Positions 25,027-34,797 of a DNA stretch of 64,000 nt are shown one piece after another. Both the position numbers and the translations under genes were made by a program. The stretch spans positions 558,001 to 622,000 of the forward strand of contig JAHBBC010000002.1 of the NCBI GenBank assembly GCA_019915015.1, read 5' to 3'. Position 1 is the stretch's first letter; every line of letters begins with the position of its first letter. The DNA comes from Auriscalpium vulgare (taxonomy: Eukaryota > Basidiomycota > Agaricomycetes > Russulales > Auriscalpiaceae). The notes under the pieces were generated by a model. It was not told the DNA's origin. It saw only the letters and a program-made list of their open reading frames with translations, and made no database searches.

Positions 25027-25545
25027 GGGATGCAGACGCCGGGAACGGCGAGTTTTGTAGCTACTAGTAGAACGGGATTATCTGCGCTGACTGCGGGTGC
25101 CGAAAGCTGGCGAGCGGTCCAAAGGTCTGCGTCAACAGCACGGGATGGTGGAGAGGAAAACTCTGGTGTCAGAAACTAAGTGGAGGAGCCGCGTGCCCGA
25201 AGAGGTCCTGGCTCGGCCAACTGATGTCCAATTCTGGAAGCGCTGCCTTTTCTTTTCATTCTCTCTCATGAGCCCGTCTCAAACTGCTCCGTAAAGCTTT
25301 TGAAAAGCTCATACACAAGATCCTATCCCAAACTTCACGAATTCTAGAGTCGGAGTCCCTGGAAATTTTGGCGGGATTCTGCTTACATCAATATCTTATC
25401 CTCAAACTTTGCTCAAACTTGTGGCCGGCGTCAACTTGAATTCCGCAGCGTCCTGCTGACTCAAAAAGCCACGCTCGTTGTCGACGGTACCGTACAGAAG
25501 GGTTTCTGACTCCAGTGTCGCCATCGAATTCGTTGCTTCGCGACG
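25027..25545. promoter_or_regulatory. Divergent upstream region of the START and pyridoxal kinase genes
   Basis: About 520 bases separate the start regions of two divergent genes. The part nearest the START gene (25027-25200) may still contain an undetected first exon, because an acceptor-like TTCAG lies at its edge on the minus strand. Specific promoter elements cannot be assigned by eye. Confidence 0.4.
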
Positions 25546-26839
25546 ATGTCTCTACCTGACTCAGGCCGCGTCCTCAGCATCCAATCCCACGTTTCGTATG
25601 GCTACGTGGGAGGCAAGGCAGCTACTTTCCCTCTACAGCTCCTGGGCTACGATGTGGACGTAGGTGTGATCGTCCTTCTTGTTAGATGCTAGTTCTGAGT
25701 GCTTGTTCGACAGGTTGTTAATACCGTAAATTTCTCCAATCACTCAGGTATGCTAGGGCAGCGTGCACCTATTTGTAGACCTTGAACTATGTCCAGGATA
25801 TCGCCGATTTGGCGGCACCAAGGCAAATGCCACCGAACTGACCGAAATTCTCGCTACCATGAAGACGAACGGCGTCTTACAGCCTTCCCGGCTTCTGACC
25901 GGTACGTGAATCCTTCTTCCAGAGCTAACCAATGGTTGAATACTTCACCCCAGGCTTCATTCCTGGTGCCGAATCGTTGACAGCCGTCGCAAACGTAGCC
26001 CGAAAGCTGATAGAAGAAAACCCTAATTTAATCTACCTTCTAGACCGTAAGTGCCACTCCGCTTCCCTCTGGTCGTTTAGTCTGATGCACATCCACAGCC
26101 GTCATGGGAGATGCTGGTGTTCTATACGTAGCGGCAGACGTGATACCCGTCTACAAGTCTTTACTTCCGAAGTCTACAATCATTACACCTAATTGGTTCG
26201 AAGTAGAGTGAGTCGCATCGCGAGATCTTGCGTTTCCTCACGCCTGATTCCCACCGCAGGGTTATCACCGACGTCAAAATCATAGACGCGACGTCTTTAC
26301 GCCAGGCTCTCACCATCCTACACACGACATATGCGGTCCCAAATGTGGTGATCAGCTCGATACCCGTCAAGGAGTGGCTTACCGAATTCATGTCGCCGAG
26401 CCTTCGGCCAGACGAAACGTCCGACTGGCTACTTTGTCTGGCATCCTCGCGCGTAGATGGTCTCTCCGGACCGTCGATTGTGTACGCCGCCTGCGTGCCG
26501 TTCATCCCTGGTTATTTTTCGGGGGTGGGCGATCTATTCTCTGCCCTTGTCCTGGGGCATTTTTCCCCCTCCGCGCAGGCGGCTCTCCCAGCCGCCGTGT
26601 CACAGGCGCTTTCGAAGACTCACGGCATTCTTCGCCTCACAGACGCCTACGCGTCGACCCTCCCAGAGGCGGACCGTCAACCGACGGATGACGAACTGGA
26701 CGCGGCTGACCCCGAACGACGCATCCGCCGCATGCGAGGCCGAGAATTGCGCCTGATTCAGGGTCAAAATATTCTTCGCGGGGACGCAGTGGAGAGATTC
26801 TGGCAACTATCGGAATGGGTGGACTTCTGGCGCGACTGA
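25546..26839 (+). CDS. BUD16: Pyridoxal kinase
   Basis: Phosphorylates pyridoxal, pyridoxine and pyridoxamine in vitamin B6 salvage. The first exon starts [20 protein letters not shown] and continues [18 protein letters not shown], joined to [12 protein letters not shown], which is the substrate-binding start of the family. Later exons give [15 protein letters not shown], the ATP/Mg region [18 protein letters not shown] and the anion-hole and catalytic segment [12 protein letters not shown], whose Asp is the expected base (most homologues have GTGD). About six exons give roughly 350 residues. The stop is 26837-26839, and the C-terminus carries a charged [10 protein letters not shown] segment. 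Confidence 0.9.
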
Positions 26840-27155
26840 ACATAGTGATGAAGTCAATGGCGAGGGGAATTGCCGGGGAAGATCGAAGAATGCGATTCAT
26901 GCGCATGTAAAGTTTTCGAAATATCATAAGATATATTTGCGGTGAAGGAAGGTGTTGGCAGATTGCCCCGTACTCGAAGACCGCAGCAAGGAGACGAGAA
27001 TCGCGTTTCTCACATGTCCTTTCAGCGAACGCGGAGAGCGTCTTGGAGTGGTAGGAATTCTGGCGCATTTCTACTTTGTGGCAAAGCTAATATGAAAAGC
27101 ACTGGATCAAGTTTCATCGCGCCAGTGCGGGCCTGTGTGTCTGTTGGCTAATGCA
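26840..27155. other. Convergent intergenic region
   Basis: These 316 bases lie between the pyridoxal kinase stop and the stop of the disrupted gene on the other strand. They should contain both 3' ends. I see no further feature. Confidence 0.5.
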
Positions 27156-27827
27156 TCAATAATAAATATCGCCCAAGACATATGTGAGCTCCGAATCGAT
27201 GTACTTCAGCGCATCTAACGGAAGTCCTTCAGGAGGAGTCCACGGAAGGATGAGTTCATGTGTCTTGAAATCTTGAGTTGGCATCGGGTATTCAAGGGCC
27301 GCTAGTAGGATCCGACAGCACCGGCAGCAAGTTGACGGATGGCCGATGCCAACAGCAGGTAATTCAAACTTGAGCTTATCCAGACGCGCCGTATAAGTAT
27401 CTGGTCTGCCGGCTAGAAATGTTCCGCTCACTGGTATTTCTGTCGACGGGGCGGAAGACGGCATTTTCGGAGTCGCGGGATGCATGAAGGTTCCGCTCGT
27501 TGTCGATGCCAAAGCCATGAGAGTGGCTGCCGCATGCCTCGTGCCATCATATTCTCGGACGGGGCCAGTCCTAAGACGAGTCGCCGCGCCTCGTCGATGT
27601 TCGTAGATGGCACCGGCGACCAGCATCTCATCCTGTGCAGGCATCTCACACTTGAAAGTTGGATCCGACACTGTTATGATTTGAGTATGGATGTCGAGAC
27701 CCTTGCGCAGCAACTCGTGGGACGAAAGTCGTTTGACGGCATCTAGGGGGGCGACGAGCGTCTCGAGGCAGCGATACACATATTTGGAGAAGCTCTCGGA
27801 CCGGTGCTTCAGGAAGGGGATCATGGC
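27156..27827 (-). pseudogene. Disrupted hypothetical gene, 3' half
   Basis: This is the downstream part of an unrecognised gene cut by the hAT element. The frame reads MIPFLKHRSESFSKYVYRCL from the duplicated target site at 27820-27827 and stays open for about 220 residues to a stop at 27156-27158. It ends in YIDSELTYVLGDIYY and includes a Cys-rich stretch (STCCRCCRILL). There is no internal stop or shift, so decay after insertion is slight. The ATG in the target duplication could start translation of this half, but nothing shows that it does. The 5' half is at 33152-34454. Confidence 0.7.
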
Positions 27828-27847
27828 TAGCGTTGCGGGAAAAACCT
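27828..27847 (+). repeat. Left terminal inverted repeat of the hAT element
   Basis: Twenty bases that match the right end in inverse with one mismatch at position 4. Followed inward by AT-containing GGTAC-rich sequence (27870-27950). Confidence 0.9.
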
Positions 27848-28260
27848 GAGTTTTTCCCCGAAAACGTTTTTCCCCGGTAATGTACCTGTATAGTACCGGT
27901 ACCATACCTGCCCTGCCCTGGGCCCCAATATACCCGGTACAATACCTCCAGCACGTGATGTGTGTCGGCCCCTCCGGCGCCCGGCGCCGGCCCATGAGCC
28001 ATGAGGCTCGCAGCCTCGCACGCAGACATGGCCGGCAGTCGTAAGGTGGTTGTGCAATGCTACGCGGATGTTTAAGGAGGTATTAGACACATCCCGCCTC
28101 GGCATGGGATAGTTGCAAGAGTGTTGTATGCAGCAACGTGTGTATGATCGACCCGTTGCTGTGATCGACATTTACACTCCGTAGTGAGTGACTAAATGAG
28201 GGCGCAATCTTCACCTTCGACACTGGCCTAGCACATTTTGCCAACCCTCAAAACTGTCAA

Positions 28261-30030
28261 ATGGCGGACGACGAGGTCATCCACGACATCGACTCATTTC
28301 AAACTCTGGGTGATATCCTCAAAAGAATACCCATTCCCGACGACATTAAACATGTCCTACTACCCACACCAGCCCTGCGCAATGCCGATATCCAAAATTT
28401 CCCTGTCCCACCGGAGGCGAACGCGCCGTCTCTGCTCCAGCAGAGCACACTCTTCTCGAAGGGCCAAAGCTTCATAACGGCCGCAAATGCAATGGTCCTG
28501 CTCTCTAGGCCGATGCCGCCGCACACCGAGGTGTTGGAAATCCTGCAAAACCGCGTCATCCCCGCCCTAGAGACAGGCTATGCTTGCCTGGGCTATCCTG
28601 TTCAAGAGTCGGTCACTCAACAAACACTCAAAACCCCGATGTGGGTTCTCACCTACTGGTACGAGGTCCGGCGCATACTCGCTGCCAAGGCGCGCCTTTC
28701 TCTGGCCACTGCGTGGTTGAAGACTTGGACCGAGGGCTTGCTCAACGACGAGGTGAAGTCCCTTGCTGCAGACACGTCAGCACTCCTCGACGACTGGCCA
28801 TGGGACGTACCCCTCCCAACGACGATGGGCGTCGATCCAAAGACGCTTACATCGTACTGTGGTCGGCGTTGGCTGGCGGCGGAGCATATGGATCAGCTGG
28901 GGATGCTGCTAGGTCATCGTCTGCAAAGACAAGGCAAGCCGGCATGTATACTGCCGAGTGCGGCATCAGTCAAGCTCATTGACACGTACCGCAACCGCGC
29001 ACGACTCAATGCTAGCGGAACATCTTACCAATCAATGCGCGGCATCACTCCCCTACGATTGGCTGGCTCGCAGCTGCAAGATGGATCACTCAAGGAGGTT
29101 GGAATGACGATCGGGGTGCGGATCGATGGCGCGGATGTGCTCTTGCCAGCAGCCGTACACGAGACAAATCACTGGGTGTCCGTTGCGATCAGCGTAGAGC
29201 CACACACGGCTTTCTATGCTGATTCTCTTGGACGGAAGCCGCCCCGCGAGCTGTTGGAGATGATAGAATGGTGGTTAGGACAACACGGAGCGACTGGGCC
29301 GCTTTCACTCAACGTGTTACCATGCACCCCACAGCTCGACAGCTTCTCCTGCTCTGTCCTCAGCCACAATTCTCTTGCTCACCATCTCATCCCCGACGAC
29401 ATCCATCTCCTCTCGGATACAGACTGTGTCGTGCAACGCATTCGACACCTTGCTGACATAATGTGTTACCTACGTGACATGGTCAGTGCGCGCTCAGCTT
29501 CACTTACTTGCGGACTCGACTCACCGACAGTGCAGGACAGTCTCAAATACAAGTCCAATATGCTAGCGCCTGGCATGCTTATACGGGCAAGTGCGCACAC
29601 ATCGGCGTTCACGAAGCCGCAGTTATTGAGTCTAGAAGGCGTCGTTAAGAGGCGACTGAGTGTAGCCACCAATGTCACGCCACTCACCGTGCCAGCCAAA
29701 CGCACGAAGAAAAATGCCGCTTCGAAAGGAAAGGAACCGGCGGAGAGTTCCGGCAATGCGGGGAGCAAGCAGCAGTGGGACGAGGTCTTCAAACCGGCGC
29801 CGTTGAATCTGCATATTGCTGGAACGTCAACTGTAAGTGCCCAAAGAGGTTGTCAGCGCGCGACAGCAGTAAGTAACAGAAGCTTTGCTTACAGGTTGCA
29901 AAGCGTTCGGGCGGAAACACAGTCGCTACGCACAAGCAGCCTAGTAGTTCACCGGTACTGCAAGACCAGCAGCTCGATGAACAGAAATCAGATGCCGAAG
30001 GAGTTGCGGACGGCGCAGCTCCGTATGTGA
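28261..30030 (+). CDS. Transposon-encoded ULP1-type cysteine protease
   Basis: The first exon (28261-29832) is open for 524 codons from MADDEVIHDIDSFQ; a splice from 29832 to 29895 extends it. The C48 (SUMO protease) core lies near residues 285-385. HETNHWVSVAI holds the catalytic His followed by Trp, FYADSLG holds the Asp, and LDSFSCSVLSHN holds the Cys. The 280 residues before it match no domain I know. A Lys-rich stretch (PAKRTKKNAASKGKEP) follows. After the splice the frame continues KRSGGNTVATHKQ and then is one frame off the transposase, so the two products may be separate or a once-fused protein. SUMO or ubiquitin-like deconjugation is inferred from the family. Confidence 0.8.
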   Translation: MADDEVIHDIDSFQTLGDILKRIPIPDDIKHVLLPTPALRNADIQNFPVPPEANAPSLLQQSTLFSKGQSFITAANAMVLLSRPMPPHTEVLEILQNRVIPALETGYACLGYPVQESVTQQTLKTPMWVLTYWYEVRRILAAKARLSLATAWLKTWTEGLLNDEVKSLAADTSALLDDWPWDVPLPTTMGVDPKTLTSYCGRRWLAAEHMDQLGMLLGHRLQRQGKPACILPSAASVKLIDTYRNRARLNASGTSYQSMRGITPLRLAGSQLQDGSLKEVGMTIGVRIDGADVLLPAAVHETNHWVSVAISVEPHTAFYADSLGRKPPRELLEMIEWWLGQHGATGPLSLNVLPCTPQLDSFSCSVLSHNSLAHHLIPDDIHLLSDTDCVVQRIRHLADIMCYLRDMVSARSASLTCGLDSPTVQDSLKYKSNMLAPGMLIRASAHTSAFTKPQLLSLEGVVKRRLSVATNVTPLTVPAKRTKKNAASKGKEPAESSGNAGSKQQWDEVFKPAPLNLHIAGTSTVSAQRGCQRATAVSNRSFAYRLQSVRAETQSLRTSSLVVHRYCKTSSSMNRNQMPKELRTAQLRM

Positions 30031-30058
30031 ACGAGATGGGGAAGAAGATGGGAGCGAC

Positions 30059-32773
30059 ATGGAGATTGAGCTTAACCCTGGTGACCTTGTCAAATGGGTG
30101 CAGCCGAAGAAGGATGCGCGCCGGGGAGGACGGCCGCCGGATCCTCTGATGGACGCTCTCACCGAGGCTTGCTATCGCCGCGACAATCCAACTACGCTGC
30201 TCTGGCGCTGTGTCGGAGGTCCTGATAACCCTTGCCATCATACTTTCCGACATCGAGCGTTGATCCGAGTCGTTCGTCATGCAAAGGACTGCCCCAAGCT
30301 GTCCTCAGAGCTGCGGGAGAAAGTGCACATACATTCAGCTGGAAAGGCACTGTCTGCGCAGGTCCAGGAGCTCACCAATTCGAAAGGATCCATGATGGTT
30401 GCGAAGGAACTAGGAGCTCAAGATGGAATTGGACAAGATGGGGAGAAGCAAGATGCAGGCGCCGCGACACATGCGTTCTTTCGGCAAGCAAAGGCGCTTG
30501 GGAAGCTCGAGCGTCACAGAAAGCTCGACCTTGCCATTCTTAAACTCATATGCGTCGCGGGTTTGCCAACATATATCGTCTCGCGCCCGGAGTGGAAGGA
30601 GATGCTTGAGATTGCCTTACCATCATATGCACCTTCAACCAGAGACAAGCTCGAATATGAAGGCATCGTAAACGAAGCATCGTGGGTCCGCCGGAGCAAC
30701 TCAAGTATCTGCAAGGTCAGGAAGACCTCACTCTCTCCTATGACGGCGGAACTTCGACAGGTCGTGAGTCCTACTGGACTGTACACGTCTCGACCTCAGA
30801 CCGTGAAGTATACTTGATGGACACACGGGAGGCAACTTCCGAGTCGCACACTGCACCTTGGATTGTTGAGAATGTCGCAAGTCCGGTGCGTGGGCATTGG
30901 AACTTAACTACTTCAGCAATTTCTAACAACTTCGCGCAGATTGTCAATGCCATCGGTCCGTCCAGGTTTTCCGGCCTGACATGTGATAGCACGGGTAACA
31001 CGCGAGCCTCGCGTTCCATTGCAATTCTGGCCCTCATGCCCACTGCGCTCAATCTTGCGGATGTTTGCCATCACTTGAATCGCACAATCCTTGAGATTAA
31101 TCTCATTGATGTTTTCAAACCGGTGCGCAAACGTCCACACTACCAGCATTAATCAGATCTAATCCGCAACCAGATCATCCGTGTGGTGCGGCAGACAATA
31201 ACATTATTTCATACCTCGCACGCTGGACATGCAGCCCTCAAGAAAGCTCGTGAAAAACTAAAGACAGGACGCGGCCTGGAGGCTATCGGAAAGACGAGAT
31301 TCGCAACAATCCCGCTCTCTGCTCGCTCTGTCCATCGGTCCTCAGCTGCGATCAAGAAAGTCATCCGTGAATCGCCTAACGGACTTTATGAGGTACAATT
31401 GATGGATCGACTAGACGAAATGACTTGCTGACAACATTCGCAGGAAATTGCTGAGTATTTTCAGCCTGCACCGGATGATCACCAGACATTCAAGTTCGAG
31501 TCTGGTCTCTCCCAGTTCATCGCGGCCACTTTGCCTGCAACAAAGGCATTAGCCTGCCTGGAGGCTCTGGAGGCGACTGCTGCCGACGTCTATATATTCT
31601 GGCATGCTGTTATTCGTGCAACAGAGGACGCCTTTCAAAATCTAGGCTGTATTTTGACGCTGAGGTCGCGAACGCCATCCGCGGCATCCTCAATGCGCGA
31701 CATCGCCAACTCTTTCTGGATGGCAACATAGCTAATAATGCATACCTTGCTGCAGCATATCTGAACCCTGGTTAGAGCCATTCTTTTGCTTGCATCTCGT
31801 CGCTGTCTTATGTGTGCATCAATCAGATCTTATCACGTCGGACCTGTGGCTACCGGAAGGCGAGAAGGTGACACTCATTGGTGTTCGGCATCCATCAATT
31901 TTCGAGTCCGTTGTCCGCTTCTTAGCCAACATCGGAGAGAAAGAGATCGTTCATGGCCATAAGAAGGCATTCTTGAAGTGGGCAAAAAAGGGAAATCATT
32001 TACAGCCCAACTTCACAGGGAAACTCTAGCCTATGCTCGACACCAGTTCCCATTCGATCATCCGCTCGACGATACGGTTCCGCAGGCGGTCCTTAAGTGG
32101 TGGAAGGGCCGTGTTGGCTCTGATAATGTGCACATCCTTCCGGTACGTGTTCGTGTCCGTATGATTCACCGAGCGCTGCCGACTGATGCTGTCATGAATA
32201 GCATCTCGCTATCAAACTGTATTCCGTCCGAGTCAACTCCATGCCCGATGAACGGACTGGCTCTACATTCACATGGCTTACTCCAAAGCATAGGAATCGG
32301 CTATCCGTGCATAACATGTCTGCAATGACTCAAGTCCGACAGTACCACATGTCTAAGAGCAAGGTAAGCAACCTCCGTTCTTTATTGAAGTACACAGTGT
32401 TCCAACCATTCGAGCAGGTGCGCGCGCACACTAATCAATTCCCTTCGGTCAAGTTCTACAACATCGAAAAGAAGGTATTCCCCTCTTCAGAAAACGCACC
32501 CGCACGATGTCGGACGAAGAAGACGACAATGACGACAATGACGTTCAAGGTGAAGACCTGGCAGAACCGTACGAACCTGCCAATGCTTTCATCAAGATGC
32601 CTCACATCAACCTGAGGTCTGCAATTTTATCTGATGTCCTCGCGGAGGAAGCTCAGCTTCCTGCACGTCGGAACCCTGCTGTCGGAGTCAGTGCAGGTCA
32701 GGCTAGGGACGAGAGCATACCAGATTCTGATGAAGAGGACAATGATTTCAGCACAGATGCCTTGTTTCAATAA
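30059..32773 (+). CDS. hAT-family transposase (DUF659 type)
   Basis: Spliced gene starting MEIELNPGDLVKWVQPKKDA. An N-terminal BED-like zinc finger is suggested by LLWRCVGGPDNPCHHTF and a downstream His-x4-Cys (HAKDC). The RNase-H-like core has LTLSYDGGTSTGRES (first Asp) and GLTCDSTGNTRASR (second Asp, DUF659 signature). Downstream parts match the helical insertion and C-terminal dimer region (PLDDTVPQAVLKWWKGRVG). It ends in an acidic tail (DSDEEDNDFSTDALFQ). Introns are visible near 30880-30940, 31120-31170, 31390-31445 and 32130-32200. I could not fix every junction or place the third acidic residue, so activity is likely but not shown. Confidence 0.75.
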
Positions 32774-33131
32774 GCCTCCCGAGGTTTCAGTATGTATTGT
32801 ACGCGTTGTTACAATGTACGCTCGAGTGCTGCGGCAGCCTTGCAAAAGCCGCGTCTGCTGACAAATCATGACACTTGTGTAGCAGGCAGCAGCGAATTCG
32901 TACAGGTCGGGGCACCTACGGCTAAGCTCTGGCAATTGGCTATGGATACATACACTGCTAAATCTTCATCTGATGCATTGAAACCATTCCAAATCCTCGT
33001 GTGTACGCGAAAATCGAGCTGCTACTGCGTGGGAACTAAACATCACGTGACTATTTCCCTGGTACGGTACCGGTTTGATACCTCCCCGGCTAGGAGCGCC
33101 ACCGGTACCTTACCGGGGGGATACTGGCCAG

Positions 33132-33151
33132 AGGTTTTTCCCGCAACACTA
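33132..33151 (-). repeat. Right terminal inverted repeat of the hAT element
   Basis: The inverse copy of the left terminal repeat. GGTAC-rich sequence (33060-33115) lies just inside it. The 8-base target duplication follows at 33152-33159. Confidence 0.9.
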
Positions 33152-34454
33152 ATCATGGCTGTGTTACGACCCAATATAAGGCCAACATCTCTTGGTGAGA
33201 TACAAATGCCCTGCGCACCTGGCACAACTTCATTCTGATACCAATACCGTTGATGGCTGACGGGGATATGGTTGAGCGAGTCGATTTTGAAGATGTCAAT
33301 GACCAACGGCAAGCGCAGGACCTCGTCGAGGAGCTCTAGGGTGCGGACACACTCTTCTATGTCGCTCTTCGAAAGGCACCGTCTGCCACGGACTGCATGT
33401 GCCGGGCTCCCGTCTTCCGCAGGAGAGAGGAGAATTTTCTCCAGCTTGTCGTACAGGTCGCAGATCGCTGCGACCAAACGTAACGCTGTTGCGTTGTCGA
33501 GCAGAACCTCGCCTGATTCAGAACAAAGTTCGACACCGAGGTCGGCACGGATCCTGGCCGGTAATCGAGGGTTGTTGCGTCCGACATTACCTCCTGAGGG
33601 CATCCATTCTAACTGGTCTTCTCGAACTGGACGCCAGTCTTTGAGCGCACGAATTGGATGACGTTTCCAGCCTTTCTCGATGGTATCCATGATGTCTGCA
33701 GCCCTCTGATAGCTGCGACGGAATGTGAATGACAGGAGTAGTCGTCTCCGGTGCGCATGAGGGAGGGAGGACACAACATATGCCCGGAGCATAGTCACGA
33801 TGCTCTCTATATGCCCTCGGAGGTCGTAGGGCTCCCGTCTCATTTTTGAGCGTCAGACATGACCCAGACGAACATAGAGTATTTCGTTCACTCACTTTCG
33901 TAGCCGCTTTTCTACCCTCTCGAGGTCGTCTTCTTTGAACCCAGGGCCTCTGCACCAAAACTTTTGCACATCTGGGACGAGTTCGCCGACAGTGCCTGCT
34001 GGGAGGCATTGCGTCTTCACAACCGTGAGATGGATCCCGTCCACGCAGAGACGACCGGAGACGGCGATGGACTGATGGCTGGGAGGGAAAGTGTCAAGGA
34101 GAGTGCAGATGCGACAGTACACGTCCAGCTCTGCCTGTCGCTCGGTAGGTATCGTGCCAGACAGTTCGCGGTACGAGCCGCCATGGACTCGGCTAAGGAG
34201 GCCAGAGAGGAGAAAGATGCGTAGCTTGTAGGCGTCGTACGTCTCTTCATACCGTAGAGGGGCGTCACAGGACGGCTTAACCTTTGGGCGATCATCACCG
34301 TCCAGATTAGGGTAGCTGCACGACATAGAGCCTGATGTGACTCAGGGACGTATCGAACGTCGTAAGAGGAAGACTCACCATTCTCGGGAGACGGTAGATC
34401 CTGGCTACGTCTTCGAGTAAAGCTGATCACTTTCCGAACGAGCTTGCGAAACAT
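33152..34454 (-). pseudogene. Disrupted hypothetical gene, 5' half
   Basis: Three exons on the minus strand: MFRKLVRKVISFTRRRSQDL, spliced at PENG to SMSCSYPNLDGDDRPKV (acceptor near 34334), then spliced at LRK to REPYDLRGHIESI near 33900-33840. The frame runs to GRNTAMI, where the hAT element begins. About 400 residues, mostly helical, no family recognised. Removing the element and one target copy rejoins GRNTAMI directly to PFLKH of the 3' half in frame, giving about 620 residues. The start could instead be an upstream in-frame ATG at 34493. All splice sites look intact. Confidence 0.7.
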
Positions 34455-34797
34455 GGCTAACCAGAATGTCAGCCTTCTGCACCTGCTGAACATATGATAT
34501 AGTACTTACAGTAGGCACTTGAGCCAAGCTCGACGTTGCTACCGCAAGTGACGGCGGTCCAGGCTCCTAGTGACTGAGCATATACGAAGAGACGAAAAAC
34601 ACTGTGAAGAGTCCGACAAATTGGTTGAAGGTGAAACTGACTTGAGCTCACACCGTATTCGCTATACCGAAATGTTGGTCGTCTCCTACCAACATGCACG
34701 ACAACTAGCTACTAGGGTTAGTAGTCACGAAACCGCCTTGAATCTGAAGTCATCCAAGTTGGATTGACAAAACGGCTAAAAAATAGTAACGCAGGGA

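Larger units (their letters stand above)
27828..33151 (+). mobile_element. hAT DNA transposon with ULP1 protease, complete
   Basis: A 5,324-base element. The left end reads TAGCGTTGCGGGAAAAACCT (27828-27847) and the right end, reverse-complemented, reads TAGTGTTGCGGGAAAAACCT (33132-33151), so 19 of 20 bases match. It is flanked by perfect 8-base direct repeats ATCATGGC (27820-27827 and 33152-33159), the hAT hallmark. Subterminal zones at both ends are rich in GGTAC/GTACC words. Inside are a ULP1-type protease ORF and a spliced BED/DUF659-type hAT transposase, both rightwards. Near-identical ends and an exact target duplication point to recent insertion. It lies antiparallel to and inside a host coding exon. 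Confidence 0.9.

Noticed and set aside
27828..33151. The element as a KDZ (Kyakuja-Dileera-Zisupton) transposon
   Set aside because: The ULP1 domain suggested KDZ at first, but the DUF659-type transposase core, the TAGNGTTG ends and the 8-base target duplication fit hAT.
33163..33841. Minus frame to the right of the hAT element as part of the transposon
   Set aside because: It begins outside the right target duplication and joins in frame to the sequence left of the element, so it belongs to the disrupted host gene.
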